A stretch of 21,546 bases of DNA from an uncultured Collinsella sp. Lineage in GTDB: Bacteria; Actinomycetota; Coriobacteriia; Coriobacteriales; Coriobacteriaceae. The position numbers and the translations under genes are program-made. Below the pieces are notes generated by a model. It ran no database searches and had not been told where the DNA came from. It saw nothing but the letters and a program-made list of their open reading frames with translations. The stretch is taken from positions 1-21,546 of the forward strand of contig CABURG010000013.1 in NCBI GenBank assembly GCA_902493835.1, read 5' to 3'. Shown one piece after another: positions 7,081-13,853 of the stretch (position 1 is its first letter; each line of letters begins with the position of its first letter).

Positions 7081-7199
7081 AAGTGAGTAGACTTTTTGGC
7101 GCAGGCCGAGCACAAAGTGCATCTGCTCTAGTAAAACCGCAGGTCACAGGGGTGGCGGTTTTGGGTGTGCTCGGCAGATCGTAAAAAGTCTACTCACTT
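7081..7199. repeat. 119-bp element of three nested inverted repeats
   Basis: The outer arms, AAGTGAGTAGACTTTTT (7081-7097) and its exact complement (7183-7199), are 17 bp. Inside, CCGAGCACA (7106-7114) pairs with TGTGCTCGG (7166-7174), and AAAACCGC (7133-7140) pairs with GCGGTTTT (7155-7162). It is MITE-like in size and symmetry but has no transposase. No target duplication is evident. It could also form a large RNA hairpin. Confidence 0.75.
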
Positions 7200-7287
7200 G
7201 TAATTTGGGCCTTTGGTCGTGGGGGTTGTTGGTCCCGCTTTGGTTGTCGAGGGAGGGCGAATTGAAGCGCCCTCGCACGCTCCGTGC

Positions 7288-7293
7288 TACAAT
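7288..7293 (+). promoter_or_regulatory. Extended -10 for the YitT-type gene
   Basis: TACAAT preceded by GTGC gives an extended -10 (TGC-TACAAT) 45 bp before the GTG start. No convincing -35 is seen. Confidence 0.5.
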
Positions 7294-7338
7294 CGCCGAC
7301 ATGCCTCACAACTAGATTTGCCTTCGAAAGGAGCCCGC

Positions 7339-8346
7339 GTGGCGAACGCCATCGATCAGCTCACGGACCGCGTGCTCATGCTCGGCCGCCTCACCATCGT
7401 CCGCCGCGCCATTACCGCTGTGGCGGTCACCATATCCGCCATTCTTCAAACGTTTCTGATCCAGGCGTTCATTCAGCCCGCCGACTTGCTTCCGAGCGGC
7501 CTTACCGGCGTCGCGGTCCTGCTCGATCGCGTTACCTCGCTGGGCGGCGTTCATATCGACATCTCGCTCGGTATGCTCGCGCTCAACATTCCCGTGGCGC
7601 TCCTATGCTGGAGCGGCATTAGCAAGCGCTTCGTCATCTTCTCGATGATGCAGGTCGTGCTCTCGTCGCTGTTCCTCAACGTCTTTCACTTCGCTCCATT
7701 TTTGGGCGACAAGATCATGCTCATCATTTTTGGCGGCGTGGTCTCGGGTCTGGGCGCTGCCATCGCACTTAAATCCGGCGCATCCACCGGCGGCACCGAC
7801 TTTATCGCGCTGTGGGTTTCCAACCACACGGGCAAGACCATCTGGGGCGTCATCTTTGGTTTCAACTGCTTTATCCTGGCGATCTTTGGCTTTATGTTTG
7901 GCTGGGACAAGGCGGCGTATTCCATCGTGTTCCAGTTTATTTCGACCAAGACCATCGACAGTTTCTATCGTCGCTACGATCGCGTGACGCTGCAGATCAC
8001 GACGCGTAAGGCAGACGAGGTCATGACTGCCTACGTAAACCATTTTCAGCACGGCATTAGCTGCGCCGAGGTCGTCGGCGGATATAGCCGCGAAAAGATG
8101 TACCTGCTGAACACCGTTGTCTCGACCTACGAGAGTCAGGACATTATCAAGCTGGTGTGCGACGTTGATCCCGGCGCCGTGATCAATGTGTTCCACACGC
8201 TCAACTTTGTGGGCGGCTGGTGGGGTGGTCATGTCGACGAGCCCATGCCCACGGCCGTTCCCGATCCCGACAAGCCCGCACGCATGGCCAGCAGGCAGGC
8301 GCGCCTCAGCGAACAGGACAGCCTGCAGCAGGACGACGGCAAGTAG
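7339..8346 (+). CDS. YitT family membrane protein (DUF161 + DUF2179)
   Basis: 335 residues. The N-terminal ~200 residues carry about five hydrophobic segments with the family pattern (QAFIQPADLLPSGLTGVAVL; SGLGAAIALKSGASTGGTDF). The C-terminal soluble domain (about 215-305) begins RVTLQITTRKADEV and matches the DUF2179 regulatory domain, followed by a polar tail (DEPMPTAVPDPDKPAR...). The GTG start is chosen because GAAAGGAG lies 5 nt before it; the longer reading from 7213 has no ribosome site. The function of YitT proteins is not established; a transport role is assumed. It has its own promoter. Confidence 0.88.
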   Translation: MANAIDQLTDRVLMLGRLTIVRRAITAVAVTISAILQTFLIQAFIQPADLLPSGLTGVAVLLDRVTSLGGVHIDISLGMLALNIPVALLCWSGISKRFVIFSMMQVVLSSLFLNVFHFAPFLGDKIMLIIFGGVVSGLGAAIALKSGASTGGTDFIALWVSNHTGKTIWGVIFGFNCFILAIFGFMFGWDKAAYSIVFQFISTKTIDSFYRRYDRVTLQITTRKADEVMTAYVNHFQHGISCAEVVGGYSREKMYLLNTVVSTYESQDIIKLVCDVDPGAVINVFHTLNFVGGWWGGHVDEPMPTAVPDPDKPARMASRQARLSEQDSLQQDDGK

Positions 8347-8383
8347 GGTATTGGCATTTTGCCGGTCCTGCGCAACCCATCCG

Positions 8384-8427
8384 AACGAGCCCCCCGAAAG
8401 CCCCGTTGCTTTCGAGAGGCTCTCGTT
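8384..8427 (+). terminator. Probable terminator after the YitT-type gene
   Basis: AACGAG (8384-8389) pairs with CTCGTT (8422-8427), and CGAAAGC (8395-8401) pairs with GCTTTCG (8408-8414) around a 6-nt loop. The T tail is short (TTT) and runs into the dispersed repeat. Confidence 0.5.
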
Positions 8428-8473
8428 TGCCCAGATAAAACCTACCAAAATGAAGCTGTCGCTTTTTGGTAGG
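8425..8473 (+). repeat. Dispersed leader hairpin repeat, copy 2
   Basis: It begins GTTTGCCCAGATAAAACC. CCTACCAAAA (8441-8450) pairs perfectly with TTTTGGTAGG (8464-8473). Its loop differs slightly from copies 1 and 3 (TGAAGCTGTCGC). It lies 92 bp upstream of the GntR start. Confidence 0.8.
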
Positions 8474-8515
8474 GAGGGTGTATCGTTTTATCATTATGAG
8501 GTAATATGAAACTAG

Positions 8516-8528
8516 ACGTTATATACGT
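8516..8528. promoter_or_regulatory. Candidate autoregulatory operator of GntR1
   Basis: ACGT-TATAT-ACGT, a half-site palindrome of the same form as at 1094-1106 and 2366-2378, in the AT-rich region 37 bp before the regulator start. HutC-type GntR regulators often repress their own gene; the link here is inferred. Confidence 0.45.
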
Positions 8529-8565
8529 ATTAGTTATTTCGATATTTCGATAAGAGTGATTAGAT

Positions 8566-9285
8566 ATGCCTGCGCCCAAAAATGCACCGCTTTACCAGCA
8601 GATTTACGACGAAATCAAGGATGCGATCGAGAAAGGTGTTTATGCACCCAAGGAGCGTATTCCGTCCGAGCTTGAGCTAGCCGAGCAGTACGACGTGAGC
8701 CGCATTACGGTGCGCCGCGCCGTCGAGGAGCTGTGCTCCGATGGCTACCTGGTTAAGCAGCAGGGCCGTGGCACCTTTGTCTCCACGCCGCACATCAACC
8801 GCCAGTTCCACGCTTCGACGCTGCAGACGTTTACCGCGCTGTGTGCCGATAATGACATGAAGGCGGGCGCGTATGTGGTCGATCGCCAGATTGTGCCGGC
8901 ACGTCAAAACGAGATGGAGTTCTTTGGCCTGCAGAAGGACGCGCTGCTGCTGCACATCAAGCGCGTGCGTACGGCCGACGGCGAGCCCATTTTTGAGGAG
9001 AACATCTTTGTGCCGTTTGACGCCTACCGTGAGCTGTTGACGGCCGATCTTGAGGACAAGTCGATTTTTTCCGAGGTCGAGCGTGTTGGCGGAACGCCGA
9101 TTGTCTCGGTTGGCTACCGCACGGTCGAGGCCGTTCGTGCCAATACCGAGCAGGCGGCCGAGCTGGGCATCGCTCCGCACGATCCACTGCTCAACCTGCG
9201 TGCCGGCTTTATCGGCCCCAATGGCGAGCCGGTCCTGATGGGTAAGCAGTACTACGTGGGATCGCGCTACGTTATGGTTATGTAA
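8566..9285 (+). CDS. GntR family transcriptional regulator, HutC subfamily (GntR1)
   Basis: 239 residues. The N-terminal winged helix (about 9-75) shows the GntR pattern PLYQQIYDEIKDAIEKGVY...IPSELELAEQY, recognition helix VSRITVRRAVEEL and wing QQGRGTFV. From about 95 on is a UTRA effector domain with the usual ending KQYYVGSRYVMVM. HutC/FrlR/NagR-type members bind sugar-phosphates or amine-sugar metabolites. This one shares a candidate operator with the permease, the PTS operon and its own leader, so it probably senses an intermediate of the imported compound. The stop is followed directly by the structured element at 9286. It is a clear paralog of the gene at 11598. Confidence 0.93.
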   Translation: MPAPKNAPLYQQIYDEIKDAIEKGVYAPKERIPSELELAEQYDVSRITVRRAVEELCSDGYLVKQQGRGTFVSTPHINRQFHASTLQTFTALCADNDMKAGAYVVDRQIVPARQNEMEFFGLQKDALLLHIKRVRTADGEPIFEENIFVPFDAYRELLTADLEDKSIFSEVERVGGTPIVSVGYRTVEAVRANTEQAAELGIAPHDPLLNLRAGFIGPNGEPVLMGKQYYVGSRYVMVM

Positions 9286-9432
9286 GTTACGCGGTTTTAC
9301 CAAACCGCGTAACGGCTCGACGCTGCAAACGCCCCTAAGCGGCAATCTGACGTTCAATCGTCGGTCGCGTACCGAAGTACGCTTCCCTCCTCTTTCACGT
9401 CACCTTGCTCGCTTAGGGGCGTTTTCGCTGAC
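9286..9432 (+). ncRNA. Candidate structured RNA element, copy B (3' of GntR1)
   Basis: It begins one base after the stop: GTTACGCGGTTT-TACC-AAACCGCGTAAC (9286-9313), a perfect 12-bp hairpin with the same TACC loop as copy A. Then come GACGCTGC (9319-9326) and a 15-bp outer stem, AAACGCCCCTAAGCG (9327-9341) with its exact complement (9410-9424). Inside, GCAA/TTGC (9342-9345, 9405-9408) and TGACGT/ACGTCA (9348-9353, 9397-9402) pair, and an inner hairpin GCGTAC-CGAA-GTACGC (9367-9382) sits near the tip. It ends TCGCTGAC (9425-9432). Unpaired stretches (TTCAAT, TTTC, TC/CC loop) match copy A. Confidence 0.6.
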
Positions 9433-9472
9433 TTATGCTCAACCAGCGACGTTTCCGCGCTTGTCAAGAGAC

Positions 9473-9528
9473 TAGTCATTGGGGACGTTCTTAAACGACT
9501 GGTCATTCAAGAACGTCCCCAATGACTA
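9473..9528. repeat. 20-bp perfect inverted repeat, REP-like
   Basis: Arms 9473-9492 and 9509-9528 are exact complements (core GTCATTGGGGACGTTCTT) around a 16-nt loop that itself repeats GGTCATT. The GGGGACGTTC core is shared with 1000-1044. It lies between the structured element and the recQ promoter. Confidence 0.8.
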
Positions 9529-9581
9529 CCCACAGAATGAGCGTGGCTGATAGCCGTGCGGCACCGGTCCGCGTGGCGGCG

Positions 9582-9587
9582 TATAAT
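9582..9587 (+). promoter_or_regulatory. -10 element of recQ
   Basis: Consensus TATAAT 31 bp before the recQ start. The matching -35 is weak. Confidence 0.5.
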
Positions 9588-9618
9588 CGGCGGCAGATGA
9601 CTTGAACGTTAGGAAACC

Positions 9619-11595
9619 ATGACCGATAGCATGCAGCAGATGGCGCTCGACACGCTCGGCGTCTATTTTGGCTACACCTCGTTTCGCCCGGGACAGGACC
9701 GCATGGTCGATGCGATCCTTGCCGGTCGTGATGCGCTGGGTGTTATGCCCACGGGCGCCGGCAAGTCCATTTGCTACCAGGTGCCCGCGCTCATGCTGCC
9801 CGGCATCACCTTTGTGGTGAGTCCGCTGCTGTCGCTTATGGAGGACCAGACCCGTGCGTTGCTCGCGGCGGGTGCGCGACCCAGCTATCTCAACTCCAGC
9901 CTTACTCCGGCCCAGCAAAACACCGTGCTCAAGCGGGCGCGCGAGGGCCGCTACCAGCTTATGTACGTGGCGCCCGAGCGCTTGCTCGAGCCGCGTTTTT
10001 TGGCCTTTGCGCAGGAGGCTGCGGGTTCCGCCGGCATTGGCGTGCCGCTCGTGGCCATTGACGAGGCCCACTGCGTAAGCCAATGGGGTCAGGATTTCCG
10101 CCCCGCCTACCTGCAGATTCGCGAGTTCATCGATTCCCTGCCGCAGCGCCCCATCGTGGCGGCCTTTACCGCTACGGCGACCGAGCGTGTGCGTGCGGAC
10201 ATTCAGCAGATGCTTGGCCTGCAAAACCCCGCGACGGTAGTGACGGGCTTCGATCGCAAGAATCTCTACTTTGGTTGCGAGGAGATGGGCGACAAGGCCA
10301 AGACTGCCTGGGTGCGCGACTACGTGATCGCGCATTCGAGCGAGAGCGGCATCGTGTATTGTTCGACACGCAAGACAGTTGATGCGCTGGCGGGCGAGCT
10401 TGCCGAGGCGCTGGGCCCTAGCGGCATTCGCGTTGGCCGCTACCATGCCGGCATGGGCAACGACGCCCGTCGCCAAAGCCAGCGCGCCTTTATCGACGAC
10501 GATATCCAGGTGATGGTTGCCACCAACGCCTTTGGCATGGGCATCGACAAGCCCAACGTGCGCTACGTGATCCACAACAACGTGCCCGAGAGCATCGAGG
10601 CCTACTACCAGGAGGCGGGCCGCGCCGGCCGCGATGGCGACCCGGCAAGCTGTCACTTGCTGTGGAACGGCAACGATTTTCGCATGCGCCGCTTCCTGAT
10701 CGATCGCGGCGATGCGGCCGATGAGGCGCTCGACGACGAGCAACGCGCGTGGGCGCTCCAGAATCGATACCGCCTGCTCAGCCAGATGGAGGGCTACTGC
10801 AATACCACCGGCTGCCTGCGCGAATACATGCTGCGCTACTTTGGTGACGAGGCCGCGGCCGAGCATGCGGCAGCCGCCGCGGGCGGCACGGCAGACGACG
10901 CCGAGGGCTGCGGCAACTGCAGTAACTGCCTCACGCAGTTCGAGGTCGAGGACGTCACCGATATGGCCCGCGCCGCTGTGCGTTATGTGGCCACGCGTCC
11001 CATGCGCTTTGGCAAGTCGCTCATCGCCGATGTGCTTCACGGCGGCAACACCGAGCGCATTCGCCAGATGCATCTGGACGAGGACCGCGGCTACGGTGAG
11101 CTGTCGAGCGAATCGGTCGGGCGCATTAAGGACATCATCGGCCAGCTGTGCGGCCGCGGCTACCTGGCCACCTCGCAGGGGCAGTACCCGGTCGTGGGGC
11201 TGGGTCCGCGTGCCAGCGAGGTCGAGGACGAGGCGTTCGCCTTTACCGTTAAGCGTCGCGCGTCCAAGCGCAAGGCCTCGGCCCGCGCCCGCCGCGCCGT
11301 CGATCTGTTGCGCGAGGAGGCCGAGATGGATCAGCGCCCGCGCGTTGGCGACGATGCCGAGCTGTTCGAGCGCCTGCGTGCCCTGCGCAAGGAGATCTCG
11401 ACGGAGCTGGAGATGGCGCCGTACATGGTCTTTTCCGACAAGGCTCTGCGCGGCCTGTGCCGCCTGCGCCCGCAGACACGCGACGAGCTGATCCAAGTCA
11501 ACGGCATTGGCGAGAAAAAGGCCGACGCCTTTGGCGAGCAGTTTATGGCGGCGATTGAAGAGTTTGAGTCCGAGCATGCGCGGGATGGAGCATAA
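9619..11595 (+). CDS. recQ: ATP-dependent DNA helicase RecQ
   Basis: 658 residues, a 3'-5' DNA helicase of recombination and fork repair. Walker A is MPTGAGKSI (43-51), DEAH box 148-151 followed by CVSQWGQDFRP, motif III FTATAT (183-188), motif V region TNAFGMGIDKPNVRY and motif VI QEAGRAGRDG (331-340). The RecQ zinc-binding cysteines are Cys399, Cys431, Cys434 and Cys437 (CGNCSNC), with an Ala-rich insert (411-428) between the first and second. A winged-helix region and a C-terminal HRDC domain (about 585-650) complete the full domain set. AGGAAACC precedes the ATG. The next gene starts 2 nt after the stop. A 683-residue open frame on the other strand is a shadow of this gene. Confidence 0.98.
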   Translation: MTDSMQQMALDTLGVYFGYTSFRPGQDRMVDAILAGRDALGVMPTGAGKSICYQVPALMLPGITFVVSPLLSLMEDQTRALLAAGARPSYLNSSLTPAQQNTVLKRAREGRYQLMYVAPERLLEPRFLAFAQEAAGSAGIGVPLVAIDEAHCVSQWGQDFRPAYLQIREFIDSLPQRPIVAAFTATATERVRADIQQMLGLQNPATVVTGFDRKNLYFGCEEMGDKAKTAWVRDYVIAHSSESGIVYCSTRKTVDALAGELAEALGPSGIRVGRYHAGMGNDARRQSQRAFIDDDIQVMVATNAFGMGIDKPNVRYVIHNNVPESIEAYYQEAGRAGRDGDPASCHLLWNGNDFRMRRFLIDRGDAADEALDDEQRAWALQNRYRLLSQMEGYCNTTGCLREYMLRYFGDEAAAEHAAAAAGGTADDAEGCGNCSNCLTQFEVEDVTDMARAAVRYVATRPMRFGKSLIADVLHGGNTERIRQMHLDEDRGYGELSSESVGRIKDIIGQLCGRGYLATSQGQYPVVGLGPRASEVEDEAFAFTVKRRASKRKASARARRAVDLLREEAEMDQRPRVGDDAELFERLRALRKEISTELEMAPYMVFSDKALRGLCRLRPQTRDELIQVNGIGEKKADAFGEQFMAAIEEFESEHARDGA

Positions 11596-11597
11596 CG

Positions 11598-12362
11598 ATG
11601 GTAGCCGATAGCAAGACCGAACGTTCCGAGCGCGCCGAAGTGTCCGCCGTGCCGCTGTACCAGCAGGTCATGGACGACCTAAAGGGCGAGATCGCGCGCG
11701 GCGTGTACGTGGCCGGCTCGCGCATTCCTTCCGAGATGGAGCTCGCGAAGTCCTACGGCGTGGGGCGCATCACCGTGCGCCGTGCCATCGAGGAGCTGTC
11801 GCGCGCGGGGTATCTCAACCGCCAGCAGGGGAGAGGCACGTTTGTGTGTGCACCCAAGCTCAAGCGCAAGATTGTCCAGAAGGGCGACGTTCAGAGCTTT
11901 ACCGAGGGTTGCGCTGCCAACGACATGGTGCCGGGTGCGCGTCTGGTGTCGCGCACGGTGGTCGCGGCGACGCGCGAGGACGCGGCGTTCTTTGGCGTGG
12001 AGCCCGGCTGCGAGCTCATCGTGGTCGAGCGCGTGCGCACGGCAGATGGCGTGCCCGTTATGCTCGAGAACAACGCCTTTGTGCTGGCCGACCATCCCTA
12101 CCTGCAGACGCTGGCCGATGAGGACCTCACCGATAACTCAATCTTTGCGCTCGTTGCCGAGCATTCGGGTCGCGCGCCGCTCAAGTCCGACCCCTGTACC
12201 GTGGAGATTGCGCTTGCCGATGCTCAGGCGGCCCCGCTGCTGGAGGTGCCGGTCGGCGAGCCGCTCTTCTATATGGAGGCTTACTTTACCGATGAGGACG
12301 AGCGGCCCTTACTGCTCGGACGCCAAAAGATCGTTGGCTCGCGCTACGTCTTCGACATCTAA
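11598..12362 (+). CDS. GntR family transcriptional regulator, HutC subfamily (GntR2)
   Basis: 254 residues with the same design as GntR1: a short charged N-terminus, winged helix from about 17 (PLYQQVMDDLKGEIARGVY, recognition helix VGRITVRRAIEEL, wing QQGRGTFV), then a UTRA effector domain ending GRQKIVGSRYVFDI. The ATG lies 2 nt after the recQ stop, with GGAG 7 nt upstream inside recQ, so translation is probably coupled to recQ and no separate promoter is seen. The gene precedes the third deglycase by 144 nt. Two tandem decamer sites in that gap are candidate operators, so GntR2 probably controls the deglycase gene. Confidence 0.93.
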   Translation: MVADSKTERSERAEVSAVPLYQQVMDDLKGEIARGVYVAGSRIPSEMELAKSYGVGRITVRRAIEELSRAGYLNRQQGRGTFVCAPKLKRKIVQKGDVQSFTEGCAANDMVPGARLVSRTVVAATREDAAFFGVEPGCELIVVERVRTADGVPVMLENNAFVLADHPYLQTLADEDLTDNSIFALVAEHSGRAPLKSDPCTVEIALADAQAAPLLEVPVGEPLFYMEAYFTDEDERPLLLGRQKIVGSRYVFDI

Positions 12363-12371
12363 CGTCCACAG

Positions 12372-12390
12372 ATAGAACAACATAGAACAA
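12372..12390. promoter_or_regulatory. Candidate GntR2 operator, site 1
   Basis: ATAGAACAACATAGAACAA, two decamers in tandem (one helical turn apart). A second site starts 62 bp downstream. The two could allow cooperative binding or looping. Confidence 0.4.
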
Positions 12391-12405
12391 GTTTGGTGAA
12401 ATGGC

Positions 12406-12450
12406 TTCACGGGCGTCGTCGTGCGTGCTATAAATAGGACAACATAGAAT
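12406..12450 (+). promoter_or_regulatory. Promoter of the third deglycase with candidate GntR2 site 2
   Basis: The -35 is TTCACG (12406-12411), spacer 17 bp, -10 TATAAA (12429-12434) preceded by TGC. The second tandem site ATAGGACAACATAGAAT (12434-12450) covers the end of the -10 and the expected start point, a typical repressor position. Confidence 0.5.
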
Positions 12451-12506
12451 GACCGCAGGTACGAGCTGCCGTCGCTCAAAGCCGCCCCACAAGGAGGAAC
12501 ATCAGG

Positions 12507-13475
12507 ATGAACGCACATGATCTGGTTCAGGAAATCATTGAGCGCAAGGGCAAGATTGAGAACGTCTTTTGGATCGCCTGCGGCGGTTCGATGATCGACC
12601 TGATGCCGGCCAACGAGCTGCTCAAGCGCGAGGCAACCACGTTTACCTCGACGGTCTACACGGCACGCGAGTTTTGCCTGATGGCTCCCAAGAGTCTTGG
12701 CGAGAAGTCGCTCGTCATCGCCTGCAGCCACAGCGGCAACACGCAGGAGGTCGTCGACGGCTGCGAGATGGCGCTGGCCGCCGGTGCCGAGGTCGTTGCC
12801 CTCACCGACTGCGAGGGCTCCAAGATCGACAACGGCAAGTGGACTACCTGGGTCTACCCCTGGGGCGAGGGCGTGCCGCAGGCCGAGGTGCCGCAGGGCA
12901 TCGGCGCTCTGATCGCCGCCGAGCTGCTCGACCAGCAGGAGGGTTACGAGGCACTCGCCGACATGTACGAGGGCCTCAAGCAGATGGATGCGCTGCTGCC
13001 CGCCGCCCGCGAGAAGGTCAACGCCGAGCTGGGCGATCGCTTTGCCGAGCTCTGCCAGCAGCACGAGTTCTTCTATATCCTGGGTTCCGGCCCCAACTTT
13101 AGCCAGACCTACGCCATGGCCATCTGCTCGCTCATGGAGATGCAGTGGCAGCACTGCTGCTATATCCACTCCGGCGAGTATTTCCACGGTCCGTTCGAAG
13201 CCACCGAGCCCGGCGTGTTCTACTTTGTGCAACTCGGATCGGGCGAGTGCCGCCCCATGGAGGAGCGCGCGCTGGCGTTCCTCAACACGCACACCGACAC
13301 GATTATGGTGCTCGATGCGCTCGAGTACGGCGTGGGCGAGGTGCCCGCCAGCGTGCGTTCGTTCCTGGAGCCGATCTTCTTCTACGCGATGAGCTGCGAG
13401 CTGCGCGCCGCCCGCGGCAAGGTGTTTGACCACAGCCCCGAGGTTCGTCGCTACATGGGCATCGAGCAGTACTAG
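12507..13475 (+). CDS. SIS-domain sugar-amine-6-phosphate deglycase (FrlB-like), third paralog
   Basis: 322 residues, cytoplasmic, two SIS lobes: ACGGSMIDLM (24-33) and SHSGNTQEV (74-82) in the first; GSGPNFSQ (193-200) opens the second. Catalytic candidates Glu211 (LMEMQW) and His227 (GEYFHGPFE) are in register with the other two paralogs. The C-terminus is RRYMGIEQY rather than RRYMWKL(D/S)Y, and the sequence is clearly more distant, with Trp/Tyr-rich changes at 112-119 (WTTWVYPW). It could act on a different glycated compound or be fed by a PTS elsewhere. AGGAGG lies 9 nt before the ATG. It is probably regulated by GntR2 just upstream. Confidence 0.9.
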   Translation: MNAHDLVQEIIERKGKIENVFWIACGGSMIDLMPANELLKREATTFTSTVYTAREFCLMAPKSLGEKSLVIACSHSGNTQEVVDGCEMALAAGAEVVALTDCEGSKIDNGKWTTWVYPWGEGVPQAEVPQGIGALIAAELLDQQEGYEALADMYEGLKQMDALLPAAREKVNAELGDRFAELCQQHEFFYILGSGPNFSQTYAMAICSLMEMQWQHCCYIHSGEYFHGPFEATEPGVFYFVQLGSGECRPMEERALAFLNTHTDTIMVLDALEYGVGEVPASVRSFLEPIFFYAMSCELRAARGKVFDHSPEVRRYMGIEQY

Positions 13476-13497
13476 GCACCGGGAATTATCTTTTTTG

Positions 13498-13529
13498 ACG
13501 GGGTTTGCGCTGCGCGCGGACCCCGTTTT
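13498..13529 (+). terminator. Intrinsic terminator after the third deglycase
   Basis: ACGGGGT (13498-13504) pairs with ACCCCGT (13520-13526), with GCGC/GCGC pairing inside the loop, followed by TTT. Confidence 0.7.
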
Positions 13530-13570
13530 GCGTTGTGGCGGCCGGATTCGTGTCTGCGCGAAAACGAAGT

Positions 13571-13740
13571 TGAATACTTTTCCGCGAAGTGAACGACCTA
13601 TTTTGGACCCCCGAAGCATCCACACTTTTTGGCGGCAAAACCGCAGGAAAAACTCGGCGAAACCGCAGGAAACGGCGTCTGAAAAGTGTCGATGCTTCGG
13701 GGGCTCGTTTTTGCTCGTTCACTTCGCGGAAAAGTATTCA
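13571..13740. repeat. 170-bp nested inverted repeat element
   Basis: The outer arms 13571-13596 and 13715-13740 are perfect 26-bp complements (beginning TGAATACTTTTCCGCG). The inner arms 13608-13629 and 13682-13703 (beginning CCCCCGAAGCATC) are 22 bp with one mismatch. The centre holds AAACCGCAGGAAA twice. There is no coding content. It fills most of the 378-nt gap between the deglycase and dehydrogenase genes; the rest is the two terminators. Confidence 0.8.
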
Positions 13741-13770
13741 CCTTCGATTCGCAAGGGCACTGCGTGAGTC

Positions 13771-13810
13771 AAAAAAGCGGGCCGCGCCGGGGGTTTCCGG
13801 CGCGGCCCGC
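13771..13810 (-). terminator. Intrinsic terminator of the dehydrogenase gene
   Basis: GCGGGCCGCGCCGG (13777-13790) pairs with CCGGCGCGGCCCGC (13797-13810), a 14-bp perfect stem. On the minus strand it is followed by six Ts (13776-13771). Confidence 0.92.
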
Positions 13811-13853
13811 TTGGTATCGCGCTTAGATTCGCATGGTTGCGGCGATTGACGGC

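Noticed and set aside
7213..7338. N-terminal extension of the YitT-type protein
   Set aside because: The extension crosses the -10 element and lacks a ribosome site; the GTG at 7339 has GAAAGGAG at good distance.
9526..11577. 683-codon open frame on the minus strand
   Set aside because: It is fully antisense to recQ, whose protein shows every RecQ motif; high-GC codon use makes such shadow frames common.
13630..13681. AAACCGCAGGAAA direct repeats as CRISPR or iterons
   Set aside because: Only two copies, inside the loop of a large inverted repeat.
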